Shown here: positions 52,423 through 60,405 of the stretch, in pieces | How positions within the stretch are numbered: the stretch's first letter is position 1 | Layout of the letters: every line of letters begins with the position of its first letter | Source of the DNA: Bacteroidota bacterium | Lineage (GTDB): Bacteria > Bacteroidota > Bacteroidia > UKL13-3 | Assembly (NCBI GenBank): GCA_027484685.1 | Contig: JAIXSO010000027.1 | Span: 1 to 64,000 of the forward strand | DNA: 64,000 bases | Direction: 5' to 3' | The notes under the pieces: generated by a model | Database searches by the model: none | The model's input: the letters and a program-made list of their open reading frames with translations, nothing else | Told to the model about the DNA's origin: nothing | Made by a program: the position numbers and the translations under genes

Positions 52423-52974
52423 GTGGTCTTACAACAATTAGATATTATAAAAAAACAAAAAGCAAACTGGGCATTGTTAATTATAACAGTGCCTAGTTTG
52501 TTTATACTGTTTTTATTTACTGCTACTATTATCTTTATTTTGTTTGATCAGCTCAATCTTTATTTATTTGGAATAGTTTTCGTATTAGAAATAGTTTGTA
52601 TCAATTGGCTAGTAATAAGTTCTCGTTTTAAAACGATTGGAACAATAAAATTTGCCGAGGATGGTATTACCATAACTCAAGAAAATGAACAATTAAAAGT
52701 ATTGCAGTGGAATGAGGTAAAAACTTTAAAGTGTTATTATAGAGGAGATAGTTTTTGGAAAATGAAGATTGGTTCTTTTACCATTAATAAAGGAATTTTT
52801 AGGTATGCAGGTTTAAAATGGGCTGGTGTAAATAACAACCAATTGATAGATAAAATAGAAATAAACAACCAAGAATTTTATATAAAAATAACCCAACAAA
52901 GCCATAAAAAAGCATATCAAAATTTAATTGAGATTGCCTTTAAAAATGGCTGCAAAGTGGATGTTTTTTATTAA
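52423..52974 (+). CDS. Membrane protein with PH-like domain, hypothetical
   Basis: A 183-aa protein starting at GTG 52423, 4 bp after the protease stop. Two membrane segments (about 18-40 and 45-67) are followed by a beta-rich soluble part (GTIKFAEDGITITQENE, then LQWNEVKTLKCYY), as in bacterial PH-like (bPH) proteins that follow two helices. It is convergent with the Mpo1-like gene, with 11 bp between stops. Confidence 0.65.
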   Translation: MVLQQLDIIKKQKANWALLIITVPSLFILFLFTATIIFILFDQLNLYLFGIVFVLEIVCINWLVISSRFKTIGTIKFAEDGITITQENEQLKVLQWNEVKTLKCYYRGDSFWKMKIGSFTINKGIFRYAGLKWAGVNNNQLIDKIEINNQEFYIKITQQSHKKAYQNLIEIAFKNGCKVDVFY

Positions 52975-52985
52975 GAAAAACCCAT

Positions 52986-53438
52986 CTAATACTTTATTCC
53001 AAATCTTTGGTAAACAAAGCCCAATAGCCAAGCAGGACCAATCAGTAAAAATTGTAAGTCTTTTAAAAACGATGGTTTTTTGCCTTCTAATTTATGTCCG
53101 TAAAATTGGCCTAGCCAAGCCAATACAAAAATGGCCAATGCTGTTTTCCAAAGTGCAATAGACAATTGGCTTAAAGCAATGGATCCCATAAAACAAACAA
53201 AGTAAAACAACAATAAACCAATTGCCAATTTGGGCGACAGTCGGGCATAAAATACGGTAGCAAATATCATTAGTATGCCAGCTAAATTAAGCACTCCCGC
53301 CACAGGAACTAACGAAAACAAGCACACAATACTAAAAAATATACTTGGCACACATATCCAATGAATTAATTTATTAGTTGGGTTTTGATGGCTTTCGCCA
53401 TATTCGTTAAACCAATCTTGTATTGTTTTTTGAGCCAT
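52986..53438 (-). CDS. Mpo1-like (DUF962) membrane protein
   Basis: A 150-aa four-helix membrane protein. Conserved parts are HQNPTNKLIHWI near residues 17-28 and WLGQFYGHKLEGKKPS near 108-123, with histidines that in yeast Mpo1 bind iron for 2-hydroxy-fatty-acid alpha-oxidation. It ends with GPAWLLGF, as family members do. Activity in this bacterium is inferred; sphingolipid-making Bacteroidota would have suitable substrates. Confidence 0.82.
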   Translation of the reverse strand: MAQKTIQDWFNEYGESHQNPTNKLIHWICVPSIFFSIVCLFSLVPVAGVLNLAGILMIFATVFYARLSPKLAIGLLLFYFVCFMGSIALSQLSIALWKTALAIFVLAWLGQFYGHKLEGKKPSFLKDLQFLLIGPAWLLGFVYQRFGIKY

Positions 53439-53510
53439 AATTATTGAATTAAAATGCTTGTTTTATAATCTTTGTTTTTATTAGTAACAAAATCGAATAT
53501 ACATTTGGTA

Positions 53511-54185
53511 CTAATTTTTTGTATAAACATATTTTACACCAACCGAAATACTAATACTGTAATGCTTTAAATTGGTATTTAAAAAGTAATTATCATTGCT
53601 AAAAGTAGTAAAACTCTTTTGTAAACCAAGTAGCGAATAAACTTGTGTTTTAGTACTGATATTTTTGCCAATGCCTAAGTTAACTTGTGCTGAAAAATCA
53701 AATGTGTTGGGTTGGTTACTTACATCAAAACTTTGTTCAGGTTTTTGTTTGCCATTGGTTTTATAGGCAGGCACATGCATATTGGCACTCATTAAAACAC
53801 TGGGAATTATGGCAACCGAAATTATTTTATTCCATTTTACACCTTTATTATAACCAATAGATATAGGAAAACTTAAGTAATTGTAGTTATAAATTATCTC
53901 GCCACTTTCGCCTGTAGGTTTGCCAAAATTATTTAGTATGGTAAAAGGTTCAATAAAGCCAAGCTTTTGATACATTAAGTCTATACCCCAAAAGTATTGT
54001 TTCTTAAAATCATGCTGATAAGTAATGCTGCCATTAAAGGTTGGGTTTATTTGGGTATTTTTGAAAGAGCCATTGCTGCTTACATTATTTAAACCAAGGC
54101 TTGTTTTAATACCAATATACTGCTGTTGCGCCATACAAAAGCAGTGTAGTAACATTATACCAAACAAACTAAAATAATACTTCAT
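53511..54185 (-). CDS. Outer-membrane beta-barrel protein, PorT-like
   Basis: A 224-aa protein. A signal peptide spans 1-19 (CMAQ). The rest alternates in short amphipathic strands (YIGIKTSLGLNNV, NGSITYQHDF, LSFPISIGYNKG, YSISISVGVKYVY), typical of an eight-stranded PorT/OmpW-like barrel. It is a single transcription unit. Role unknown. Confidence 0.75.
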   Translation of the reverse strand: MKYYFSLFGIMLLHCFCMAQQQYIGIKTSLGLNNVSSNGSFKNTQINPTFNGSITYQHDFKKQYFWGIDLMYQKLGFIEPFTILNNFGKPTGESGEIIYNYNYLSFPISIGYNKGVKWNKIISVAIIPSVLMSANMHVPAYKTNGKQKPEQSFDVSNQPNTFDFSAQVNLGIGKNISTKTQVYSLLGLQKSFTTFSNDNYFLNTNLKHYSISISVGVKYVYTKN

Positions 54186-54304
54186 GCAGCTTTTATAAAC
54201 TAATAAAAAGGAATATTACCAATACCAATTAAAGCTTGCAATGTATAAAATTTGTGAAGGATTTAAAGGGTGGATTTCTGTTGTGTTTAACTTTTTTCTT
54301 TATC

Positions 54305-54340
54305 AAAACGGCTGGTGATAGCACCGATTGCTAGTAGAAA
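54305..54340. repeat. REP-like hairpin element, degenerate copy
   Basis: CAAAACGGCTGGTGATAGCA and following CCGATTGCTAGTAG align with the elements at 55498 and 57516 (consensus AAAACGGYCAG, 8-10 nt, ACCGRCCGTRG). Pairing in this copy is broken. It lies between the PorT-like gene and the small membrane-protein pair. Confidence 0.5.
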
Positions 54341-54358
54341 ATCAATCTAAACTTTATC

Positions 54359-54730
54359 TTACCAAATTAGATAGAAAAATGAATAAAAAGAAATTACTAG
54401 ATACAAAATACCACAAACAATATAAAGTAATTTTGACTTAAAATAGCTATTGTTTTGTAACCATGAACGAATATTTTTTTTGTATAGATATCTGTTAATA
54501 AAATAAATAGAAAGAATAACTATTGAAAATATTAAGAAAAAAAGGAATCTCCCTGATGGCAAGTATGTATCTAATTTTGTTATTAATTGAAATGACAATA
54601 AGTTAAAAAACATGCTCATAGAAAACAGAATGATTGTTGATTCTTTTATTTCATCAACTTTTTTTTTAGGTGTTGTAAAAAAAATTAGTTTGTAAACTAA
54701 ATAATATAAAAAAATATATGGGTTCATCAC
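54359..54730 (-). CDS. Small four-helix membrane protein, paralogue 1
   Basis: A 123-aa protein with four hydrophobic segments. Its opening (IFLYYLVYKLIFFTTPKKK) and the IYFINRYLYKK turn match the next gene's NIYFILYYILYKFSR and LYYINRWVFIR. The two are tandem diverged duplicates. No known domain. Membrane proteins of this size often accompany polymorphic or immunity functions, but nothing here shows that. Confidence 0.6.
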   Translation of the reverse strand: MMNPYIFLYYLVYKLIFFTTPKKKVDEIKESTIILFSMSMFFNLLSFQLITKLDTYLPSGRFLFFLIFSIVILSIYFINRYLYKKNIRSWLQNNSYFKSKLLYIVCGILYLVISFYSFFYLIW

Positions 54731-54790
54731 AAATAGGGGTTAAAAGAAGCACCAGTTAACAAACTAAAACCACAACTTTTCTCATTTTCA

Positions 54791-55177
54791 TTATAGCAAT
54801 AATAAAAACGTAAAAAATGAGCCTAACATTATCAATAGTGAAATTATAATAATGCCAATATTATTCAATTTAATTTTCTCATCAAAAAATATTTCTATCT
54901 CAACATACTTTTCATTTCGTATAAAAACCCAACGATTAATATAATATAAAAGCAAGAGCAAAATTCCCAAAAACATCATTGAATTTTTATAAGAACCAAG
55001 TAATTCATTCCAAATATTAAAACGACTGAATATAGATAAGGATGTAAAAAAAACACATAATGTCAAAGACAAAAAGGCTGAATCAGCAAAGTCCCTTTTA
55101 TCATAGTACTTGGGTGCAACTATTCTACTAAATTTGTATAGAATATAATAGAGAATAAAATAAATGTTTAATTTCAT
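54791..55177 (-). CDS. Small four-helix membrane protein, paralogue 2
   Basis: A 128-aa protein with the same layout as its downstream neighbour, 60 bp apart on the same strand, and with the shared YINR turn. AT content is high even for this window. Upstream lies a 590-bp gap that holds repeats and the promoter of a divergent gene. Function unknown. Confidence 0.6.
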   Translation of the reverse strand: MKLNIYFILYYILYKFSRIVAPKYYDKRDFADSAFLSLTLCVFFTSLSIFSRFNIWNELLGSYKNSMMFLGILLLLLYYINRWVFIRNEKYVEIEIFFDEKIKLNNIGIIIISLLIMLGSFFTFLLLL

Positions 55178-55217
55178 TTCTTATTTGTTTGGTAATTGAT
55201 GCAATCATCAAAAGCAG

Positions 55218-55310
55218 CTCCGCTATTCGTAGAATTAGAGAAGCCTCGCTCTCGCAAGTGTTAGTGAAGCGGCACTTGTGAGGCAATATAATAGAAGTTT
55301 GTAACTTCCT
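55218..55310. repeat. Distant relative of the REP-like part of the cassette repeats
   Basis: CGCTATTCGTAGAATTAG matches CACTATTCGTAGAGTTAG at 7867, and GTTTGTAACTTCC matches GTTTGTAACACGG. Internal hairpins include GCACTTGTGAGGC-type pairing with GCCTCGCTCTCGCAAGTG. It shows that the repeat family is not restricted to the left arm of the window. The rest of the 55.18-55.77 kb gap holds another REP-like element and a promoter; the other parts show nothing I can name. Confidence 0.55.
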
Positions 55311-55497
55311 ATATAATTAGCAGCGTTAATAAGGTATTCTGCCAAGTAAAAATAGTACAAATTATTCTTGACATGTTTAGCTAAAAGCATTGTTTCAACA
55401 ATAAAAATAGTTTAGTTGAATAACAAACGCTTTTTATTTATGTATTTATAATTATCAATATAAACACCTACACGAAGTAAAAATTTTAGTTTAAACC

Positions 55498-55533
55498 AAA
55501 ACGGCCAGTGAAAACACCGGCCGTAGGCAAAAT
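55498..55533. repeat. REP-like hairpin element, intact copy
   Basis: AAAACGGCCAGTGAAAACAC and CGGCCGTAGGC: ACGGCC pairs with GGCCGT around a 12-nt loop. The same layout occurs at 57516 (ACGGTC/GACCGT), where the stem changed on both sides, a compensatory change that supports a real structured element. Confidence 0.6.
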
Positions 55534-55700
55534 GTCTTCGAGTTACAAACTCTTTTTTCATTTTAAATCCTTAGTCTTTTTGCATTAGCCTTGCTTGAGA
55601 CCAAGGATAGTTCAGTTTTAATTTTCTTTTCCTTGTACTGTATTTTTCCATCTTTTTTCATCAGCAAACCACTTTATTTTTACAATTTTAATAAATATTA

Positions 55701-55731
55701 TTTGGAACTTTAATTCCTTTTATTATGTTTG
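55701..55731 (+). promoter_or_regulatory. Canonical Bacteroidota promoter
   Basis: TTTG at 55701-55704 and TATGTTTG at 55724-55731 are separated by exactly 19 nt, a full match to the -33/-7 consensus. The monooxygenase start codon lies 38 nt further. It is the best promoter match found in the window and supports the phylum assignment. Confidence 0.75.
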
Positions 55732-55769
55732 CTGCTGTTTAGAATTAGTCTAAATAAGAATAATAAAAA

Positions 55770-56111
55770 ATGAATATGAGCAACTTAAAAGAATTTATTG
55801 CAATTAATTATATTGATTGTGAACCTGATTATGCTGAAAGATTTGAGCAATTATTTGGCACACGTGCACATGCCATTGATAGAATGGATGGGTTTATTAG
55901 CATGAACGTATTAAAACCTACCGATGGGCAAGGTTCTTATTTAATATTAAGCCGTTGGGAAACAGAACAACACTTTAAAGCTTGGGTTGGCTCTCCTGAA
56001 TTTGTTGAAGGGCATAAAAGAGGTTTTGAAGATATAACCAAAGCAAAACAAGAAGGCAAAACTCCTCCTATGAAATCAAGTTTTAAAACGTATAATACCA
56101 TAAGTAATTAG
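55770..56111 (+). CDS. Antibiotic-biosynthesis-monooxygenase / haem-degrading HmoA-like protein
   Basis: A 113-aa ABM-fold protein: FIAINYIDCEPDYAERFEQL, then RMDGFISMNVLKP, then YLILSRWETEQHFKAW and SPEFVEGHKRG. The W-x-F-xW-x-S-x-F-x-GH pattern matches HmoA/IsdG-type haem mono-oxygenases, with His94 a possible haem ligand (EGH). It might free iron from haem or act as a quinol monooxygenase. It has its own strong promoter. Confidence 0.83.
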   Translation: MNMSNLKEFIAINYIDCEPDYAERFEQLFGTRAHAIDRMDGFISMNVLKPTDGQGSYLILSRWETEQHFKAWVGSPEFVEGHKRGFEDITKAKQEGKTPPMKSSFKTYNTISN

Positions 56112-56120
56112 CAAGATAAT

Positions 56121-56243
56121 ATGAAACTGTTAACTAAAAATAATATAAAAAAAGCGGGTATTATTAGCTTTTTGTTTTTCTTAGTTAAAGGAATTGCTTG
56201 GATTTTTGTAGCCATTTATACTGTTTATTTATCGAAAAAATAA
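56121..56243 (+). CDS. Small single-pass membrane protein (40 aa)
   Basis: An ATG directly follows the monooxygenase by 9 bp. The peptide is basic (MKLLTKNNIKKAG), has one hydrophobic segment (IISFLFFLVKGIAWIFVAIY) and ends in SKK. Tight spacing, charge pattern and similar tiny KxxLxxLIKG-type membrane proteins in this phylum make it a real gene rather than noise. Confidence 0.6.
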   Translation: MKLLTKNNIKKAGIISFLFFLVKGIAWIFVAIYTVYLSKK

Positions 56244-56254
56244 TTAGTTGAATA

Positions 56255-56458
56255 ATGGACTACGCTATTGAAATACTGAGTAAACAAATTGAAGTTTGTG
56301 AAATGAATATAAAAGGAGTGGCAGGAATGTTTGATTCAAATATTCCAAAACAAGTGCAAAAGAACAAACTAAAAGATTTGAAACATGCTATAAAGCTATT
56401 AAGAAAAGAGGCGGTTAAGCAAAAACAAGGAACTATTAACACCTTTGGGCAGGAATAA
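56255..56458 (+). CDS. Small helical hypothetical protein (67 aa)
   Basis: Fully soluble, charged and helical (YAIEILSKQIEVCEMNIKG, then NKLKDLKHAIKLLRKEA), with a coiled-coil-like heptad pattern. It starts 11 bp after the 40-aa gene, so the three genes from 55770 form a likely operon. Function unknown. Confidence 0.55.
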   Translation: MDYAIEILSKQIEVCEMNIKGVAGMFDSNIPKQVQKNKLKDLKHAIKLLRKEAVKQKQGTINTFGQE

Positions 56459-56603
56459 TTACCTCAACTAATATATGAACCACTAAAACTATAAAACCAA
56501 TTATTAATAAAATAATAGGAAATAAATAAAAGTATTCAACTTTGTTAAGCGTTGTTTTTAAAAGGTTAAATACAATTATTATTTTACAGCCCAATTTTTT
56601 CAT
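56436..56603 (-). CDS. Small membrane protein (55 aa), tentative
   Basis: The antisense frame reads MKKLGCKIIIVFNLLKTTL, one strong hydrophobic helix (YLFPIILLIIGFIVLVVHIL) and ends PAQRC. The basic start and single helix are gene-like, and it fills an otherwise empty gap, overlapping the previous gene's 3' end by 23 bp. It could still be chance in AT-rich DNA. Confidence 0.35.
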   Translation of the reverse strand: MKKLGCKIIIVFNLLKTTLNKVEYFYLFPIILLIIGFIVLVVHILVEVIIPAQRC

Positions 56604-56690
56604 TTAAAATGCTTGTTTATGCCAATGCAATTTAACTTCCATAATTATAATATGGTTTGAGTTACCTTAGATTAGGCTTTAAATGACGTA

Positions 56691-57434
56691 ATGCTTACAG
56701 AATCAAAAAATAATTTTAACCAATTGGAAAGCAATTTTATATATAAACAAATTTTGGCTAGATATACTTTAAGTAGTTCTGAGCAATTGTATTTCGATGG
56801 ACTTAATCATTTAGAAATAAACAACGATTTTATTTTAAAATTGGTTGATGTTTTTAGGAATCCGGCTTCGTTTAAATTAGAAATGCTAGATGGTTTCCCG
56901 TTAGCAACTATTATAGAATATATTGAACGAACCCATAATTACTATATTACTAAAAAACTGCCCGAAATAGAGCAAAGCATTTATTTGTTTTTGCAAGGAT
57001 TTGAAACCAACCATCCTTTGTTAAAAACATTAAAGTTACTTTATACCAACTATTATAGCCATTTGGTTACACATATTTTAATGGAAGAAAAGTATTTATT
57101 GCCTTATGCTAAACACCTTTTGGCGGTATTAAACAATGGTTTTAATGCTAAGCTATATTTTAGCAAAAAATTTAACTGTTCACTTAACGATTTTGCTTCA
57201 AATCACAATGATAGCCACGAATTAGATTTAAGCTTGATACAAAAAATAGTTAATGAATATACTAATAACAAAACCAATAGTTCTATTTACCGAATATTAC
57301 AGTTGCAATTGGAATCGTTTAAAAAAGATTTAAGGGTGCATGAGCTAATTGAGGATTATATTTTAATTCCTAATACTCGAATTTTAGAGAGAAAATTGGC
57401 TCAAAAAGTAAAAATGTTAACCATGGTTAACTAG
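56691..57434 (+). CDS. Hemerythrin-like di-iron protein (RIC/ScdA type)
   Basis: A 247-aa helical protein. IIEYIERTHNYYITKKLPEI (about 74-93), YYSHLVTHILMEEKYLLPYA (about 121-140), NHNDSHELDLSL and LRVHELIEDYILIP place His and Glu ligands as in the hemerythrin-like domain of Fe-S repair proteins (RIC, YtfE, ScdA). The N-terminal ScdA_N domain, with its two cysteines, is absent. It may repair nitrosatively damaged Fe-S centres or store iron or oxygen. A terminator hairpin follows. Confidence 0.75.
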   Translation: MLTESKNNFNQLESNFIYKQILARYTLSSSEQLYFDGLNHLEINNDFILKLVDVFRNPASFKLEMLDGFPLATIIEYIERTHNYYITKKLPEIEQSIYLFLQGFETNHPLLKTLKLLYTNYYSHLVTHILMEEKYLLPYAKHLLAVLNNGFNAKLYFSKKFNCSLNDFASNHNDSHELDLSLIQKIVNEYTNNKTNSSIYRILQLQLESFKKDLRVHELIEDYILIPNTRILERKLAQKVKMLTMVN

Positions 57435-57485
57435 CTAATAGTATATTTACAACAATAATTCGCGACTATTCAAGGGTGATTCACT

Positions 57486-57509
57486 AATGCTGGCTTGCCA
57501 GCATTTTTT
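57486..57509 (+). terminator. Intrinsic terminator after the hemerythrin-like gene
   Basis: AATGCTGGC and GCCAGCATT form a perfect 9-bp stem (2-nt formal loop, opening to 4 nt), followed directly by TTTT. It lies 52 bp after the stop codon. Confidence 0.75.
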
Positions 57510-57515
57510 ATTGGC

Positions 57516-57552
57516 AAAACGGTCAGCCTGATAATACCGACCGTGGACCAAA
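57516..57552. repeat. REP-like hairpin element
   Basis: CAAAACGGTCAGCCTGATAA and TACCGACCGTGGACC: ACGGTC pairs with GACCGT. It differs from the 55498 copy by compensatory C/T and G/A changes in the stem. It lies in the space between a + gene's terminator and the 3' end of a convergent - gene, a usual site for REP elements. Confidence 0.6.
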
Positions 57553-57589
57553 TTTTAAATCTCATTAGTATTTGAATAAGCCTTAAACT

Positions 57590-58429
57590 TTAAAAATGAT
57601 AAACTACTCCAACATTAATTCCAAAACTGCTAAAGGGTAAATTAGGCGCTAATTCTTTCTCTGCTGTATTTGGGTCACTGTTCGCACTATCTTCAGTGTA
57701 TGAGTCTACAAACTCTGTTTTTTTCTGCTTAGTGGTTAATGAAGCTAAATTATCAACTCCATTTGAAGTACTTTCAGTAACCTCACTCTTTTTAGGAGTA
57801 TATGATAAATTGATAATGTTTAATTCGCCAAAAACCGAAAATTTATTATTTACTTTATAACTTAAACCAAAGGCTGTTTGTAAACCTAAGGCTACTCCAC
57901 CATCCATAATCCTTGTTTGATTAGTCTTATCGGAACTGCCCATAAATGTTGTTGAATTTTCTTGTTTAATGGTCAAAGTTGATACTCCAGCTATTACCCC
58001 AATTCTAACATAGGGATTGATTTTTTCTAAACCCGGAGTAAATACTATTGACGGAATAAAGCGTATCATAGTAGCTGAAAAATTAGAGGTTGAACTAAAA
58101 CTTGAAGAAGTTGAAACATCCGAATTTTTAACTTCAACACTTCCACCTTTGAAGTAAGAAATATTTAATTCCGTGCTAAAATATTTGTTAATATTAAAAC
58201 CTATTGAGCCTCCTACATTGATTCCTTTACCAAAAGCAAGATCTACTTTTTCGTAGCTTGTAATTGTGCCGTTCGAATTTCGATTACCAGGACTATATAA
58301 AGCTGAAGTTGTTCCCCAGTTATACCCTCCGTCAAGTTTGGCATAAAAACTCTTTTGGGCAATTGAGTTAAAGGTGAATAATGCCATTGCAAGGGCAATG
58401 GTTGTTTGTTTTGTTAAAATTGTTTTCAT
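57590..58429 (-). CDS. Outer-membrane beta-barrel protein (279 aa)
   Basis: A signal peptide spans 1-24 (SIAQ). The rest is amphipathic beta strands (FYAKLDGGYNWG, GINVGGSIGFNINKYFSTEL, MIRFIPSIVFTPG, VRIGVIAGVSTL) ending in FGINVGVVYHF, the aromatic C-terminus of a barrel. A serine/threonine-rich insert (about 210-255) is probably an extracellular loop. Similar to OmpW-type or PorT-family proteins. Role unknown. Confidence 0.8.
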   Translation of the reverse strand: MKTILTKQTTIALAMALFTFNSIAQKSFYAKLDGGYNWGTTSALYSPGNRNSNGTITSYEKVDLAFGKGINVGGSIGFNINKYFSTELNISYFKGGSVEVKNSDVSTSSSFSSTSNFSATMIRFIPSIVFTPGLEKINPYVRIGVIAGVSTLTIKQENSTTFMGSSDKTNQTRIMDGGVALGLQTAFGLSYKVNNKFSVFGELNIINLSYTPKKSEVTESTSNGVDNLASLTTKQKKTEFVDSYTEDSANSDPNTAEKELAPNLPFSSFGINVGVVYHF

Positions 58430-58536
58430 AAATTTATTTTAAGGTTTATTGTTTTCTACTTATTGGCTTTTTGGTTTTATATTATAACTGAGCTAACAGA
58501 AACTAAATTCTGCAAGACCAGTACTAATAGCATTTT

Positions 58537-58839
58537 TTACTTTTTAATAATCTTAAAAGTCTGTTTCAAATTATCTCCAATGGTAATGAAATATACTCCT
58601 GCCTGACTATTTTCTAGGTTTAATATTTCATTATTGGTTTTTATGGTTCCTATTATGATTGTTTTTCCTAAAATATCAATAACGGCATAATTGCTTCCTA
58701 CTAATTTAGTATCTATTTTCATATTAACAATACCTATTGTAGGATTTGGATAAATTTCAATATTATCATCGGTTTTAAACTCGCTTATTCCTGTGGCTGG
58801 GCCAACATTTAAAATCTCAATCCAAAATTGATATTTAAA
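58537..58839 (-). pseudogene. Remnant of a T9SS-secreted protein (sorting domain only)
   Basis: One minus-strand frame is open for 100 codons after a TGA and reads FKYQFWIEILNVGPATGIS, then NIEIYPNPT, then YAVIDILGKT, then AGVYFITIGDN, then FKIIKK. This is a complete type A T9SS sorting domain with its usual linker, but nothing precedes it. Only the last 61 codons have an ATG. Its first part overlaps, out of frame, the end of the barrel gene at 58809, which has its own proper ending. It marks a deletion or recombination scar. Confidence 0.7.
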
Positions 58840-59414
58840 TCAATGAGTGAACCTGGACTAATGAATGTTTGAAAATCGTTGCTCACATCAGCGCCAGAAG
58901 ATTGATATATATTGCATATTTTAACGCCTTCATTGAGTTGAAGAAAAAAAGTTTTAGATTTATTAAAGAAAAGCTCTTGACCAAAGCCTGCTCCCAATAG
59001 TACATAATTTCCAGCTGCACGTTTTGTTAAAGAGCCACCAAAAAGCAAAAATCCATTGTCCGTATTTTTGTAATTAAAATCGCCAATTCCTGTTTTTCCA
59101 TAAATAAAAATCTCACCTTGATCTCCTTTGGTTAAAGCATGTTGGTATTCAAAACATAATTGAATACCTGTAAATTCTATTTCTCCAAATAATAAAGGAA
59201 GGTTGCTATGAAAACTGGTAAAGCTTAATAAATAAGTACTGTTTTGTTCGGTTTTATACCCTGCCTTAAGCCTTACTTTATTCATAAAACCAAGTGGTTG
59301 ATTGATATAAATGGTAACACCTGCTCTGCTTGAAGAGTCAGGCTTGTTAGTGTTTTTGCCAACAGCACTTAAAGCGCCTAAAAAAATTATAAATATTGTA
59401 ATTGTTATTTTCAT
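58809..59414 (-). CDS. Exported beta-barrel-like protein (201 aa)
   Basis: A signal peptide spans 1-18. The mature part has alternating beta strands (GVTIYINQPLGFMNKVRLKA, YLLSFTSFHSNLPLLFGEIE, NYVLLGAGFGQELFF) and ends LNINFGLRF, a barrel-type aromatic terminus. It lies 15 bp after the XRE gene at 59430 (same strand), so the regulator and the barrel protein may be one unit. Function unknown. Confidence 0.68.
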   Translation of the reverse strand: MKITITIFIIFLGALSAVGKNTNKPDSSSRAGVTIYINQPLGFMNKVRLKAGYKTEQNSTYLLSFTSFHSNLPLLFGEIEFTGIQLCFEYQHALTKGDQGEIFIYGKTGIGDFNYKNTDNGFLLFGGSLTKRAAGNYVLLGAGFGQELFFNKSKTFFLQLNEGVKICNIYQSSGADVSNDFQTFISPGSLIDLNINFGLRF

Positions 59415-59429
59415 ATAGTTATTTAATTT

Positions 59430-59645
59430 TTAAAATGATTCGTTTTCTATATCTACCAAAAAAGTAATACTTACATCTAATGCTTGCGCTATTTTTAATA
59501 AAGTATCATAAGTTGATTTTGATGCATTTCTTTCAATTTGGCCGTATGCTGATGCACTCATTCCACACTTTGCCGCAACTTCTTCTTGCGTTAAGTTTTT
59601 AACCTCCCTAATTTTTCTAATTCTTTGATTTAAGGCACTCTTCAT
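59430..59645 (-). CDS. XRE-family regulator, tandem copy 1
   Basis: A 71-aa Cro/CI-type protein: LNQRIRKIREVKNLTQEEVA, then KCGMSASAYGQIERNASKS, then LLKIAQALDVSITFLVD. It is nearly the same as the upstream gene at 59706 in the HTH (CGMSASAYGQIERNA identical). It could regulate itself, the barrel gene downstream or the neighbouring XRE gene. Confidence 0.85.
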   Translation of the reverse strand: MKSALNQRIRKIREVKNLTQEEVAAKCGMSASAYGQIERNASKSTYDTLLKIAQALDVSITFLVDIENESF

Positions 59646-59705
59646 ATTAATGTTCTAAAAATATTATATACAAGAATAAAATGCACTATACTGTTAGTCA
59701 ACAAG

Positions 59706-59933
59706 CTATAACTTGTTTTTATCGTTGAACTGTGGGTTATTAATATCCACTAAAAAATTAATCGAAACACCTAGTGCCTCTGAAACTTTATAAAGCGTTT
59801 CAAACGTAGATTTGTGTGCGTTTCTTTCTATTTGGCCATAGGCCGATGCACTCATTCCGCAATTAAAGGCCGCATCTTCTTGTGTTAATTTTTTGGCCTC
59901 TCTAATTTTTCTTAATCGGTAAGCTAGTATCAT
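59706..59933 (-). CDS. XRE-family regulator, tandem copy 2
   Basis: A 75-aa HTH protein: YRLRKIREAKKLTQEDAA, then NCGMSASAYGQIERNAHKS, then YKVSEALGVSINFLVD. The recognition-helix region is identical to that of the 59430 gene, so both should bind the same DNA site. The two are a recent tandem duplication separated by 60 bp. The 470 bp upstream to 60405 contain no recognisable gene. Confidence 0.85.
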   Translation of the reverse strand: MILAYRLRKIREAKKLTQEDAAFNCGMSASAYGQIERNAHKSTFETLYKVSEALGVSINFLVDINNPQFNDKNKL

Positions 59934-60355
59934 AAATGTTGTTATTTAAGTTGGTTAATACAATTATTTTATTGCTTAATCGTTTTACAAAAATGGTAAC
60001 AACAAATGGGTTGTAATTATTGGTTTTTGCCAATGTTTTTTAAATAGTTGCAAAAACTGCAAAAGTGAGTGAGATTTCCTCAAACTTTTAACATACAAAA
60101 TGTATAAAATCCCAATTTTTAAAAAGTGTTTGGTATAAAATGCAAAAAGTATTTGCTCGTTTTGGTAATTTTTGCTAAAAAAATTATTGTTTCAAACAGC
60201 CTAAAAAAGTGTTTTAAATTCAATAACTCCAAACATCATATAAAAACGAATATTCTGCTGTACAGTGTCATATAGTTTTTTATACAAAACGAAAAAGCAA
60301 TATGCAATAATTTTATTTTCTGTATATCAGTTATTTAAAACAAAAAATAACCTTT

Positions 60356-60385
60356 GGGCAACTTTTACGTATCAAGTATCATTAT
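60356..60385 (+). promoter_or_regulatory. Possible ECF-sigma-dependent promoter
   Basis: GGGCAACTTTTACG lies 50 nt before the sigma gene. A GGCAAC-type box followed by a T-run resembles the -35 region of ECF promoters, and ECF genes often activate themselves. A clear -10 (GTC-type) is not evident; the GTATC at 60376 is the nearest candidate. Low confidence. Confidence 0.3.
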
Positions 60386-60405
60386 AGCAGTTATAAAATT
60401 TAAAA

